A stretch of 64,000 nucleotides of DNA from Streptomyces diacarni (GCF_003323715.1 NZ_QOIN01000024.1:96449-160448); one strand, 5' to 3'. Shown: positions 28,724 through 38,544, counted from the first letter of the stretch. Numbers and translations are program-made. Notes: generated from the letters alone by a model not told the origin.

Positions 28724-28871
28724 GAAAGGCCGGTCGACCACACGGCGGCCGACGCGCACGGCGAAAGGCCGGTCAACCACACGGCGAAGGCCTGATGACC
28801 ACGCAGCGAAGGCCGGCGGTCACACGCCGAAGGCCGGTGGACGCCGCCGTCAGCGGGCCCACCGGCCTTCG
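28724..28871. repeat. Imperfect tandem repeats ending in the hrdB terminator
   Basis: Five imperfect copies of a unit starting GAAGGCCGGT begin at 28724, 28763, 28786, 28808 and 28829. The first two copies share 22 of 23 bases. The last copy forms one arm of the hairpin listed separately. Confidence 0.65.
28828..28871 (-). terminator. hrdB terminator
   Basis: A perfect 13-bp inverted repeat (arms 28828-28840 and 28859-28871, 18-nt loop) about 110 bases beyond the hrdB stop. Confidence 0.7.
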
Positions 28872-28980
28872 TGTCACCTCTTGTGCCCTTCTCCCGCAGG
28901 CCCTCCCCCTCGGGCGACGAACCACCCGGGGAACCACTCGGAAGCACCCCCGGGAACCGCCCGGTTGGAGGCTCGGAAGC

Positions 28981-30600
28981 TCAGTCGAGGTAGTCGCGCA
29001 GCACCTGGGAACGCGAGGGGTGCCGCAGCTTGGACATCGTCTTCGACTCGATCTGCCGGATACGCTCACGCGTCACGCCGTAGACCTTGCCGATCTCGTC
29101 GAGCGTCTTGGGCTGGCCATCGGTCAGACCGAAGCGCATGGAGACGACACCCGCCTCACGCTCGCTGAGGGTATCGAGCACCGAGTGCAGCTGCTCCTGC
29201 AGAAGCGTGAAGCTGACCGCGTCAGCGGGAACGACCGCCTCGGAGTCCTCGATCAGGTCACCGAACTCGCTGTCGCCGTCCTCGCCCAGCGGGGTGTGCA
29301 GCGAGATCGGCTCCCGGCCGTACTTCTGGACCTCGACGACCTTCTCGGGCGTCATGTCCAGCTCCTTGGCCAGCTCCTCCGGCGTGGGCTCGCGACCCAG
29401 GTCCTGGAGCATCTGGCGCTGCACACGGGCCAGCTTGTTGATGACCTCGACCATGTGCACCGGGATACGGATGGTGCGGGCCTGGTCGGCCATGGCGCGG
29501 GTGATGGCCTGCCTGATCCACCACGTCGCGTAGGTCGAGAACTTGTAGCCCTTCGTGTAGTCGAACTTCTCGACCGCACGGATCAGACCAAGGTTGCCCT
29601 CCTGGATGAGATCCAGGAACAGCATGCCGCGGCCGGTGTAGCGCTTGGCCAGGGACACCACGAGGCGGAGGTTGGCCTCCAGCAGGTGGTTCTTGGCCCG
29701 GCGGCCGTCCTCGGCGATGATCTCCAGCTCCCGCTGGAGCTTGGGGGCCAGCTTCTCCTCGGTGGCCAGCTTGTCCTCGGCGAACAGGCCCGCCTCGATC
29801 CGCTTGGCCAGCTCGACCTCCTGCTCCGCGTTCAGGAGCGGGACCTTGCCGATCTGCTTGAGGTAGTCCTTCACCGGGTCGGCCGTCGCCCCCGCGGCGG
29901 CGACCTGCTGCGCCGGGGCGTCGTCCTCGTCCTCGTCGGACAGGACGAAGCCCTCGTTCTCGTTCTTGCCCTCGGCGGAAGGACCGTCCTCGGCGCCGGG
30001 CTTGCCCGTCGGCTTGGCCGGGAGGTCCTCGACCATCTCGTCGTCGCCTTCGAGGAGTTCGTCGACGACGGACTTCTTGGCGGCGGTCTTCTTCGGGGCG
30101 GCCACCTTCTTGGCGGTCGCCTTCTTCGCCGCCGCCTTCTTGGCGGCGGCCTTCTTCGCGGGCTTCTCCTCGGAGTCCACGGCAGGCTCCTGCCCGGCCA
30201 CCGCTCCGGCCGCGACGCCCGGCGCGATGGGCGCGGGGGCGGCCGAGGCCGCCGCGGGAGCCGTCCGAGTGGGGGCGGCCTTCTTGGCCGACGTGGTTTT
30301 GGCAGCGACCGGCTTGGTAGCCGTGCGCTTGGTCTGGGTCTTCGCTGCGACGCTCTTGCGGGTGCGTTTCGGCGCCTCGGCTGCACTCACCATCAGCGTC
30401 ACACCCTCCTCATCGAGGATCTGATTGAGGCTGCGCAGAACGTTCTTCCACTGGGTCGGCGGAATCTGGTCAGCCTCAAAGGCCCGGCGCACGTCGTCGC
30501 CGGCGATCTGCCCCTCAGCCTTCCCCCGCTCGATGAGCGCCATCACGGACTCGGACTCGGCGATCTCCGCAGGGAGAGTACGGGATGTGCTGGCCGACAC
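28981..30600 (-). CDS. hrdB: Principal RNA polymerase sigma factor HrdB
   Basis: The essential housekeeping sigma-70. The 539-residue product has region 1.1-like N-terminal sequence, a long Lys/Ala-rich and then acidic linker (about 90-235), and complete regions 1.2 to 4.2: [16 protein letters not shown], the 2.4 block [16 protein letters not shown], and the 4.2 helix-turn-helix [20 protein letters not shown]. The GTG start ([15 protein letters not shown]) matches known HrdB and has GAGAGG upstream. The frame is open further upstream to 30747, but that extension is not conserved in known HrdB. Preceded by an unusually long gene-free stretch. Confidence 0.96.
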   Translation of the reverse strand: MSASTSRTLPAEIAESESVMALIERGKAEGQIAGDDVRRAFEADQIPPTQWKNVLRSLNQILDEEGVTLMVSAAEAPKRTRKSVAAKTQTKRTATKPVAAKTTSAKKAAPTRTAPAAASAAPAPIAPGVAAGAVAGQEPAVDSEEKPAKKAAAKKAAAKKATAKKVAAPKKTAAKKSVVDELLEGDDEMVEDLPAKPTGKPGAEDGPSAEGKNENEGFVLSDEDEDDAPAQQVAAAGATADPVKDYLKQIGKVPLLNAEQEVELAKRIEAGLFAEDKLATEEKLAPKLQRELEIIAEDGRRAKNHLLEANLRLVVSLAKRYTGRGMLFLDLIQEGNLGLIRAVEKFDYTKGYKFSTYATWWIRQAITRAMADQARTIRIPVHMVEVINKLARVQRQMLQDLGREPTPEELAKELDMTPEKVVEVQKYGREPISLHTPLGEDGDSEFGDLIEDSEAVVPADAVSFTLLQEQLHSVLDTLSEREAGVVSMRFGLTDGQPKTLDEIGKVYGVTRERIRQIESKTMSKLRHPSRSQVLRDYLD

Positions 30601-31894
30601 GAACAACCTCTCGGAACGATGGAAACGGCGGACCGCCGGCGGGGATGAACCGACGGCGCGGGCGGAGCAGTGGAGAAACAACGGTGCAGACACAAGCTCC
30701 GAGTGGAGCGCCCGTATTCCCTCCTCGGCTGTCACCTCTTGAGTCATCGCGTGAGGACGGGAAGCGTTACGCCCAATTCACGTGGCCCGAGTCACATCTA
30801 GTACCCACTCACACAGGGACAGAATCGGGCAAATGCGCTGCCCGTGATGCGACCACGACGGCCCCAGAGCCAACCCTCTCGCCACACGGGACGATGCGGT
30901 ACGGACTGCCACCACGGACGACACCCCCAGCGGAGGCCCGGTTCGCGCCCGGGCGCCCGGGCAGCCGGCCACCCGGCCGCCCGCCCACCGCGCGACGAGA
31001 CCACGACGAGACCGGGGACCGTACGGCCCTCAGCATGAGCATGGAGACCTTACGGTCGGCAGCACGACACGTCGCGGCGCGTAGGGCGCATCACGCGAGG
31101 GCACGGCAACGCCGCTTGGCGGGGCCGTACGGCAGTGCCGTTGGGCGCGGACGGCTCCTCGCGACACGAGGAGGCGCCACACAGGTTTCCGCCACCTGGG
31201 GGGCGGTCACAACGCGACCGGACTACGGGGACGAGCGCCGCGTGGTCTCACCGCTCAGGTGAGGAGTGCGCCGCCCCTTCACTCCGACCAGCCTTCTGTC
31301 CGCAGCGGCGGAAGCTCAAGCGGGCCATGAGCCGGACCCGCTGTCGCCCCACCGAGCGGCGGCTGAGCGTCGGCTGAGCAGCGGCTGAGCGACACCAAGG
31401 GCTGAAACACAGCGGTTCGTCCAGCGCCCGTCGCCGCAACCGAGCCGAAGGCACCGACCCCCACCACCGCCGGAAGGCCCCTCCGGCACCGGAAGGACGC
31501 CCCGACGGCAACACGGAGACATGCCAGCCCCGCGACGCGCTAAGGCTCGGCCGGAGTTTCCCCGGACGCGACCGACGGGGGTCGAACGCGACGAACGGGG
31601 GCGCCGGCGGTCACGCGCAGCCGGACGACGGACAACCGTAAGGACACCGACGCTTTCCAAGAGGCCGCTCACCCCGGCAGCTGTCCGCCCCTGACACCGC
31701 ACCGGGCCGACGAGCGCCGACCGGCGAGCGGGCCGGGCATGTGCGGGACCACGAAGTGGTGGATCCGCCGTCGAGGCGAGCCCGACACCACTGGAAGGTC
31801 CACGACGATGCCCGCGCCCACAGGCGTAGCCGGTCGGGGTCCCGACACCGTCGCGAAAGCCCCCGGAGGGGCGCCGACGGACGCCCCGGGAACG
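30601..31894. other. 1.3-kb gene-free region upstream of hrdB
   Basis: Open frames here lack conserved content, ribosome binding sites or family motifs, so I do not call a gene. The region should carry the hrdB promoter(s); in Streptomyces hrdB is reported to depend on the ECF sigma factor ShbA. I could not identify the promoter with confidence. Any whiH terminator should also lie here. Confidence 0.45.
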
Positions 31895-32935
31895 TCAGTG
31901 CTCGCGTGGTGCCGGCACCACGTGGTCTGCGCCGCCGGGTGCAGTCGCGCCGCCCGACTGTGCCGGCTGCCCCGCGCCCGTGGGCACGCTGTGCGTACCC
32001 GCCTGCGCGGTCTGACCCGCCTGGCCGGCCTGCGCGGGAGCGGCAGCCCCTTGTGCGCTCTGCCCGGCGGGGACCGACTCGCTGGGTGCGCCCAGCACCT
32101 GGCGCATGGCGGTCTCGGCCACCGCGGCCTCTCCCGCGGCGAGCGCCTCGACGACCCGGCGGTGGTGAGCGACCACGTTCTCGGTGGGGTGCTCGCAGCA
32201 CGCCGAGGGGCCGCCGGAGACCTGCAGTGCCGAGGAGACGATGCCGGAGAGGTGCTCCAGCATCCGGTTGCCCGCCGCCTGCAGGATCAGGCCATGGAAC
32301 TCGGCGTCCGCCCGGGAGAAGGTGAGACTGTCCCCCTGGGCGTGCGCGTGGTTCATGATCTCGACCATGTCGCCCAGGCGCTGCTGTACGTCGTCGTGGC
32401 TCTGTCCGGCGGCGAGACGAGCGGCGAGAGGCTCGATCGTCCAGCGCAGCTCGCACAGCTCGCGCCGCTGGCCTTCCCGCTGCGGCCCGAACGCGCGCCA
32501 CTCGATGATGTCGGGGTCGAGCAGATTCCAGTCGCTGACCGGCCGGACCCGGGTGCCGACGTTCGGCCGGGCGCTCACGAGCCCCTTGGCCTCCAGAACG
32601 CGCAGCGACTCGCGTACGACCGTCCGCGAGACCTCGAATCGCTGGCCGATCTCCTCGGGGACGAGCGGGCGGTCAGCGCCCAGGTCACCCGAGACGATCA
32701 TCTGCCCGAGCTGCTGCACCAGTTGCCCGTGCAGACCCCTGCCGCGGCTGCCGGATGTACGTCGGTTCACACGGTTCATGTCGGCCTCGGAACCCTCCCA
32801 CGCCGAGGCGTTCGTTGTGGTACGCGCTGTCCCCGTGGACTCGGCGTATGCGTAGCGGTCCAGCTCGCCCGGGCCGACGAGGCCTGAGTCAACGGGGCGA
32901 GCCGCGGTCATCATGGAGTGCGCAAGGGTAGTCAC
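31895..32935 (-). CDS. whiH: Sporulation regulator WhiH (GntR/FadR family)
   Basis: A GntR-family regulator needed for sporulation septation in aerial hyphae. The 346-residue product starts MTTLAHSMMTAARP (GTG) and has the winged helix (about 75-140: GQRFEVSRTVVRESLRVLEAKG) and an FCD-type ligand domain. The C-terminus ends VVPAPREH as in the S. coelicolor protein. Between the FCD domain and that tail is an Ala/Gln/Gly-rich insertion of about 50 residues, which makes the protein longer than the roughly 295 residues I recall for the S. coelicolor one. Gene order whiH-hrdB is as in other Streptomyces. Confidence 0.9.
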   Translation of the reverse strand: MTTLAHSMMTAARPVDSGLVGPGELDRYAYAESTGTARTTTNASAWEGSEADMNRVNRRTSGSRGRGLHGQLVQQLGQMIVSGDLGADRPLVPEEIGQRFEVSRTVVRESLRVLEAKGLVSARPNVGTRVRPVSDWNLLDPDIIEWRAFGPQREGQRRELCELRWTIEPLAARLAAGQSHDDVQQRLGDMVEIMNHAHAQGDSLTFSRADAEFHGLILQAAGNRMLEHLSGIVSSALQVSGGPSACCEHPTENVVAHHRRVVEALAAGEAAVAETAMRQVLGAPSESVPAGQSAQGAAAPAQAGQAGQTAQAGTHSVPTGAGQPAQSGGATAPGGADHVVPAPREH

Positions 32936-33207
32936 GCATCTTGTGTCGGCCGTGCTCCGGCCGGTCTTGAGGGCTTTCTTGAGGGCTTTGGTGAAAAGCA
33001 CACGAAAGGGTGATCGCTGACTTCCTTACAATTGACGCCTTATCGGAAAGAACCGACCACATCACCGGTGGTCAGAGCCATCTCTCCCCTCCATCTCACG
33101 GATTGGTGCCACCGCGGCGTGAACACCCCGCCGAGCCTGCGGTCATCGGGAAACAAGTAACCAACTGAGGCCGTCGCCACGGTGATCCGCGCGTCGAATC
33201 GGACCGT

Positions 33208-36200
33208 TCACTGCCGCCTCGGTCTCGCTCGCAACGACATGACGCCGTACGCCCCGAACAACACGGTCAGCGACAGGGCAAGCGCACGACCCACTGGTTG
33301 CGTCGCGATCTCCCCGGCCACCGAGCCCCACTGATCGACAGCCGACGGCCAAGGAAAGAGCAGCAGCGATCTCAGGCGTTCCGGCATTCCGTCCACCGGC
33401 TGGCCGTCGGCACCTACCGCGGCCCGAGCCACCAGGGGCGCCACCAGCGACGGGACGGCCACAACCGCGATCAGACCCGACAGCGTCGAACGGCAGACCC
33501 CCGCGGCCAGCAGCCCGGCCCATGCGCACCCCACACACAGCGCCAGAACCGCGAACACCTGCACCCCCAATGAGGGCACCATCTGGCCGACTCCTGCCCC
33601 ACCGGGCACGGAAAGGTGGGTCAGGCCGGCCAGTTCGAGAGTCCGGTCGGGAAAGTCCAGTACGCCACTGTCGGGACCGAAGAAGAGGGTGAGCACGGCT
33701 GCGTTGCACAGAGCTGTCGCCGCGCACAGCCCCACGGTCGCGCCTGCGGTCACGACGAGCTTCGCCACCAGCAATCCGAGTCTCCGCGGTACGGGCACCT
33801 GCGCGGGAGCCAGCGCCGGGTACCGGAATTCCTGGCCGAAGGCAGTGGCCCCCAAGAAACCTGCCGCCACTGCGGCGGGCGGCACCATAAACGGTGACCC
33901 GGGCGGCCACCCCATCAGCAGTTTCAGCCCTGGAGCGATACCTGTCGCCGCGTCGGCCGTGCTCCCGGCGCCTGTACGGGCAACCGAGACCGCAATGACC
34001 AATCCCGCCAACAGTGCCAGCGCGATCACCACCCACGGAGTCCGCACACCGAACTGCCGCCGCAGTTCGTACTGCACCGGCGCTACCGGGCCGGACCGTC
34101 GCACCACCGGAGAGACCGGAAATGCCGCAGCCGTGGTCTCGCCACTTGCGGCCGTGAGCTCGCCACTTACGGTGCCGCTCCCGCCCCGCCCGATGGTTTT
34201 GGGCACACCGTCGCTCGCGTTGCCGTCCCCGTTTCGCCACATCCGCAGCCGGTCACGAGCAGAGGCCACGATTCTGGCCGCCCAAGGTGCGTCGGCAACC
34301 TGTCGGCCCGTTCTCGCCGAGCCGCCCCTCGCCGAGCCGACGGACGCCGAGCCGACGGACGCCGCGTCGATGGACGCCGCGCCGGCGGATGCGGCGCTGA
34401 CCGTAGCGGAGCGCATGGCGTCGATTGAAGAGGAAGTGGCGTGCGGAGCTACGGCGCTGGTGCAGGTCTCGCTGCCGGCGTGCACCGCAGGCGCGCCATC
34501 ACCCGGGACGTGTGCGGATACCGGTGTCGAGCGCGCGCCAGGTGGCCTCTCTTCCGTCCGTGTTCCCCTGTTGTCCGAGACCCGCTCGTTCGGTGTCACG
34601 CGCACCGGCAACGCCTCGTGCGGGCCGATGTTCCCCGCTCCCCCCGCCGCAGCCTGTTGGCCACCGGATACCCGCTCCCCCTCCGGGTTCACATTCGGCG
34701 GATCATTCTCCGCCAGCCGAGCATGGCTTCCCCGGGACGTCGAAGCCGACGCTCTGCCTACCGGGCGCCGCTGTTGCCCACGCCTCTCATCGGGTGCATC
34801 CGCCCCGCCGGTTTCGTCCGAGGCCGCCGGGACCAGCGCCTCTTCGTCGGACGCCCTGTCCGGGTCCGTCGGCTCCTGCGCCGCCTCGGCACGTACCTCG
34901 CGGGAAGCCGGCCCCTCATGCCCGCCCCGACGGGCAACCGGCTCCGACTCGCCCCCTGGCCCGGCGTCCATGCCGGCGAGGACTTCACCTGTTCCGTCGG
35001 CGCCCCTGCCGGAGCTGTCCCGTTCCGCCGGCTCCGCACTCGTGCTTGGTGTCGCCGCACCTGCACGCCCCGGCACGTACGCGTGAGGACCGGGAACGGC
35101 GGCGTGCCCGGGAGTTGCGGACTGGACTCCAGCCGCGCCCGCGCCCTCTCCCCACACGGTTTCGTGCGCTCCGTTCCGCCGACCGGGCTCGGCACTCTGC
35201 CCTTTTCGGCCATCATCCGCCCCCTCTTCCGCTTGTTTGCCCGCAGCGACCCCCGAGTCTCGGGCGGTTGGACGAAGAGCATCGGATGGTCGGCCATCCG
35301 CCCTTTCCAACGCGCTGGGCCGCGAGCCGTCCCCCGTGTCACCGATCTCATCCTTCAGTTGGTGCACGAGAATTCCGTGTCGGTACGCCCACTCCCCCAC
35401 CGCCGCGCAGTCGCTCCCGTAGACCGACACTCGACTCCCCCCTTCACACACCACCTCAACAGCGCCCCGCCCCTTGCGGGTTCGCTCTCCGCTCCTGGCC
35501 TCCTGTGAGAGGACCGCCGCGAACCGTTCCGCGTGCGGCGTCCGCACCGCCACCCGAGGGCGGAGCCGGGTGCGGGCGAAGTCCGCGGCCTTCTGGTCGG
35601 CCACCAGCCTGCCTCGATTGATGGACACCACGCGGTCGGCGATCCGTGCGGCTTCTTTCGGGTCTCGCACGGTGACGAGCACCAAGCCTCCGTGCTCCGC
35701 GTAACTCCGCAGCAGACCCTGCAGCCAACTCGCCTCGCGGAGTGACAACCCCTGTGTCGGTTGGTCCAGAACCAGCGTGTGCGGGTCGCCCAGCAGCGCC
35801 GCCGCCATCCCGAGCCGCCGGTCCATCCCGAGCGAGAAATCCCCCAGCCGCTGGTCGGCAAGGCCGCTGAGACCGACCACTTCCAACACCTCGTCCGCCC
35901 GCTCGACCGGTACCCCGGCGACGGCCGCCAGCATCCGCAGGTGCCCTCGAGCGGTGCGTGCAGGATGCCCCGGGACGTCCCCGAGCAAGACGCCGATCTC
36001 TCGCGCCGGATGCGGGATCCGCTGCACCGGACGCCCCCGGAAGAGCGCGACCCCCCGCCCCGGGAGGAGTTGCAGCATCAGCCGCAGCGCCTCGCTCTTG
36101 CCCGAACCCGTCGGCCCCAGCAGCACAGTGACCTCGCCCGAGCGAGCCTCGAACGTGAGGTCGTCAATCTGCGGCTGGCGCTTGCGCCGGGCCGTGCTGG

Positions 36201-36222
36201 TGAGTCCGATGGCCTGGATCAT
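33208..36222 (-). CDS. ABC transporter ATPase-permease fusion with degenerate ATPase
   Basis: A 1004-residue fusion. The N-terminal nucleotide-binding domain (1-280) has an intact Walker A (GPTGSGKS, 36-43) and a signature-like FSLGM (129-133). In the Walker B the catalytic Glu is replaced by Gln154 (LVLDQPTQ), and Arg186 occupies the expected H-loop His position (VTVRD). A disordered linker of about 390 residues follows, rich in Ser/Ala/Gly/Glu with short repeats. The C-terminal 300 residues form about six membrane helices of an ABC-2-type permease. The ATG at 36222 has GGGAG 5 nt upstream. It lies next to whiH, same strand. Substrate unknown. Confidence 0.82.
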   Translation of the reverse strand: MIQAIGLTSTARRKRQPQIDDLTFEARSGEVTVLLGPTGSGKSEALRLMLQLLPGRGVALFRGRPVQRIPHPAREIGVLLGDVPGHPARTARGHLRMLAAVAGVPVERADEVLEVVGLSGLADQRLGDFSLGMDRRLGMAAALLGDPHTLVLDQPTQGLSLREASWLQGLLRSYAEHGGLVLVTVRDPKEAARIADRVVSINRGRLVADQKAADFARTRLRPRVAVRTPHAERFAAVLSQEARSGERTRKGRGAVEVVCEGGSRVSVYGSDCAAVGEWAYRHGILVHQLKDEIGDTGDGSRPSALERADGRPSDALRPTARDSGVAAGKQAEEGADDGRKGQSAEPGRRNGAHETVWGEGAGAAGVQSATPGHAAVPGPHAYVPGRAGAATPSTSAEPAERDSSGRGADGTGEVLAGMDAGPGGESEPVARRGGHEGPASREVRAEAAQEPTDPDRASDEEALVPAASDETGGADAPDERRGQQRRPVGRASASTSRGSHARLAENDPPNVNPEGERVSGGQQAAAGGAGNIGPHEALPVRVTPNERVSDNRGTRTEERPPGARSTPVSAHVPGDGAPAVHAGSETCTSAVAPHATSSSIDAMRSATVSAASAGAASIDAASVGSASVGSARGGSARTGRQVADAPWAARIVASARDRLRMWRNGDGNASDGVPKTIGRGGSGTVSGELTAASGETTAAAFPVSPVVRRSGPVAPVQYELRRQFGVRTPWVVIALALLAGLVIAVSVARTGAGSTADAATGIAPGLKLLMGWPPGSPFMVPPAAVAAGFLGATAFGQEFRYPALAPAQVPVPRRLGLLVAKLVVTAGATVGLCAATALCNAAVLTLFFGPDSGVLDFPDRTLELAGLTHLSVPGGAGVGQMVPSLGVQVFAVLALCVGCAWAGLLAAGVCRSTLSGLIAVVAVPSLVAPLVARAAVGADGQPVDGMPERLRSLLLFPWPSAVDQWGSVAGEIATQPVGRALALSLTVLFGAYGVMSLRARPRRQ
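34318..34400 (-). repeat. Short in-frame tandem repeats in the ABC fusion linker
   Basis: Repeats of a GCCGAGCCGACGGAC-like unit encode an Ala/Ser/Val/Gly-rich stretch (SVGSASVGSARGGSAR) in the linker. Confidence 0.6.
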
Positions 36223-36345
36223 CGCTTCTCCCACAGAACGCGTGGTGGACGCATCTCTGCACGATAACGCGACATTTCCGACTTTCCGGGTAACCCGCTC
36301 GATCGATCCCGGCCCGGTCAGGCAGTTCGCCGCCGGGAGCCGTCG

Positions 36346-37104
36346 TTACGCCTCTGGACGCAACATGGGCGGATTGAGAACAGTGGCCTCTCCGGTGCGG
36401 AAGAGCTGTGCGGGGCGCCCGCCCTGGCGGGTCGTCGTCCCGCCGGTCGGCATCAGGAAGCCAGGCGTGCCCGTCACTTTCCTGTGGAAGTTCCGCGGAT
36501 CGAGCGCCACTCCCCACACCGCTTCGTACACCCGGCGCAACTCTCCCACGGTGAACTCGGGCGGACAGAAAGCGGTGGCGAGCGAGGAGTACTCGATCTT
36601 GGATCGCGCCCTCTCCACGCCGTCCTGCAGGATCTGTCCGTGATCGAAGGCCAGCGGTGCCTGCTGTTCGGCATCCCGCCCCAGCCCCTCCGACGCGTCG
36701 AGAAGAGCGTCCGACGGTGCCCATCGGGCACTGCGCGCATCGCCGCCGGCGACGGGCGAGGGAAGATCGGGCGCGAGCACGAGATACGCCACGCTGACGA
36801 CCCGCATCCGGGGGTCCCGCTGCGGCGCACCGTACGTGGCGAGCTGCTCGAGGTGAGCTCCCCCTCGATGCCCCTCGGTCGCCTGGGAGTGGAGGAGCCC
36901 GGTTTCCTCGGCGAGCTCCCGCGAAGCCGCGACCTCCAAGCCCTCGTCATCCCGCACGAACCCGCCGGGCAACGCCCACCTGCCCTGATAGGGAGGCTCC
37001 CCCCGGCGCACGACCAGGGAACACAGCGCGTCCTTGCGCACAGTGAGCACCACGAGGTCGACGGTGACGGCAAAAGGCGGGAAGGTCGATGGATCATAGG
37101 GCAT
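36346..37104 (-). CDS. NrtR-like Nudix-domain transcriptional regulator
   Basis: A 252-residue protein with an N-terminal Nudix domain and a C-terminal winged helix, the architecture of NrtR, a repressor of NAD metabolism genes that binds ADP-ribose. The Nudix box is visible (GGFVRDDEGLEVAASRELAE continuing into ETGL), so hydrolase activity is possible. The C-terminal part (YSSLATAFCPPEFTVGELRRV) matches the regulator subgroup. A 15-bp inverted repeat lies 14 nt before the start and may be its own operator. No NAD biosynthesis gene is adjacent, so the regulated genes lie elsewhere. Confidence 0.83.
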   Translation of the reverse strand: MPYDPSTFPPFAVTVDLVVLTVRKDALCSLVVRRGEPPYQGRWALPGGFVRDDEGLEVAASRELAEETGLLHSQATEGHRGGAHLEQLATYGAPQRDPRMRVVSVAYLVLAPDLPSPVAGGDARSARWAPSDALLDASEGLGRDAEQQAPLAFDHGQILQDGVERARSKIEYSSLATAFCPPEFTVGELRRVYEAVWGVALDPRNFHRKVTGTPGFLMPTGGTTTRQGGRPAQLFRTGEATVLNPPMLRPEA

Positions 37105-37117
37105 GGCGTGATCATAG

Positions 37118-37132
37118 TCGTCTCCCTGACGA
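37118..37132. promoter_or_regulatory. Candidate autoregulatory operator of the NrtR-like gene
   Basis: TCGTC-TCCCT-GACGA, a perfect 5-bp inverted repeat with a 5-nt spacer, lies 14 nt upstream of the start codon. Confidence 0.4.
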
Positions 37133-37199
37133 TAAACAGGCCGTTCAACAGCACCGACCCCACCTGCTCCCGCTGCTTCGAGGCCGATGAGAGCGACTG

Positions 37200-38405
37200 T
37201 CAGGAGGTGGCATCCGCAGGGCCATCCGGCTCCCCGCCTTCGCCGCCCGCCCGCAGGCCAGGGCGCTCCCCTCGCAGGCAACGGCGCACCTCACCGGGGT
37301 CTAGGCCTTCGTTGCACGCCTGATGCAAGAGCCGCGCGAACAGATAATCGGGATCCGTGCGAAGAGCGAGCCCCAGAGCGACACGGGCCGTCGGCACATC
37401 CCCGCCCGCCCATGCGACCCAGCCCGCGAGCGTGAGCAGCGGCGCCGAATAGATCCGGTATGGCCCTGTACAGCGGCGGGCCAAGGCACGCCACAGACGC
37501 ACGGCGGGAGCGGAATCCATTCCCTCCATCCATTCGGCTGCCTGATCCCGCGTATCGCGATCCTGGAGGCCCAGAATCGCCGTCGCACATTCATCGTGTC
37601 CGAGCAAGCTGTCATCGTGCGCGTCCTCGCTCGTCCATGTCGCCACAGACGGTGTGCAGCGCTGGAAGCGCTGCATCAGATGCCCGAGCAGTGCCAAAGT
37701 CTCGGCGCGCACCCGCTCCCGGTCGTCGTCCTTGAGCATGCGAGGGGTGAGCCGCAGGCTCGCAGCGTCCAGCGTCCGCTTCTGCTCATCGGCGAACGGG
37801 GGCCCGAGAGGAATCAGCCGCTGCTCCATCTCGCGAAGGGATCCGTGCATCGGCATACCGGCATAAGCGGCGGCGACGGCCATGACGGAAGTACCCGTAC
37901 GGGCCAGCGGAATGCCCTCCGGTGGGCAACAGCGCTGGTTGGGACAGCAGTAGGAGTACCACCTCCCTTCCGAGAGGCAGAGAGCCTCGTAGACGGGCAT
38001 GTCACGCTCGCCACAGGCGAGACGCAGGTCCTGGACGAGCGGACGCAGCCGCTTCATGACATCCCTGCCGCTATGTCCCTCACCCGGCTCCTGGCACAGG
38101 AAGACCAAGGCACCGTCGGGCCGAGCTCCTCGCGCCTTCGAGCTGGCCTCAAGGCACTCCGCGACCTGTGGCGCGAGAGCCGCCCGACCGCCTTCCGTGT
38201 CCGGAATGCCGATCCGGAGCCGGCCTCCGAAGCGGCCCCGCTCGCCGTGCAAGGCGACGACCACAAGAGAGTCGTCAGGATAGAAACCGAGGAGGTACGG
38301 CAGAGCTTCGGCCAGCTCGGCCGGCTCGCGAAGAGAGACGCTGAGCTTGCCGGACGCGGAGGCCGTGGGCTCGTCGCCCTGCTCTGCGTGGTCGTGATGT
38401 GTCAT
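37200..38405 (-). CDS. DUF4192 family protein
   Basis: A 401-residue conserved actinobacterial protein of unknown function. The N-terminal block LSVSLREPAELAEALPYLLG followed by FYPDDSLVVVAL is diagnostic of DUF4192. It contains an unusual Cys-rich loop (YSYCCPNQRCCPPEG) which may bind metal or be disulfide-rich. The ATG at 38405 was chosen by family start (MTHHDHAEQG). It is divergent from the RecQ-like gene, sharing a 139-bp region with two DnaA-box-like sequences. Confidence 0.82.
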   Translation of the reverse strand: MTHHDHAEQGDEPTASASGKLSVSLREPAELAEALPYLLGFYPDDSLVVVALHGERGRFGGRLRIGIPDTEGGRAALAPQVAECLEASSKARGARPDGALVFLCQEPGEGHSGRDVMKRLRPLVQDLRLACGERDMPVYEALCLSEGRWYSYCCPNQRCCPPEGIPLARTGTSVMAVAAAYAGMPMHGSLREMEQRLIPLGPPFADEQKRTLDAASLRLTPRMLKDDDRERVRAETLALLGHLMQRFQRCTPSVATWTSEDAHDDSLLGHDECATAILGLQDRDTRDQAAEWMEGMDSAPAVRLWRALARRCTGPYRIYSAPLLTLAGWVAWAGGDVPTARVALGLALRTDPDYLFARLLHQACNEGLDPGEVRRCLRGERPGLRAGGEGGEPDGPADATS

Positions 38406-38445
38406 GCGTCGACCGTGACGGAGAACCCGGATCCGTGGTCGAAAG

Positions 38446-38501
38446 TTATCCACAGGTATGGCGATTCATCATCTTTTCATACCAATAGCGAGTTATCCAC
38501 A
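38446..38501. promoter_or_regulatory. Pair of perfect DnaA boxes
   Basis: Two copies of TTATCCACA, both within the 13-mer AGTTATCCACAGG, lie at 38446-38454 and 38493-38501, in the same orientation and 47 bp apart, in the divergent promoter of the DUF4192 and RecQ-like genes. Confidence 0.65.
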
Positions 38502-38544
38502 GGCCGGTTCTCCGGAGACCTTGCGCATCGGGTTGCATGGACGC

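Noticed and set aside
30601..31262. Plus-strand 225-codon frame upstream of hrdB
   Set aside because: Low-complexity Arg/Pro-rich product, no ribosome binding site and no family resemblance.
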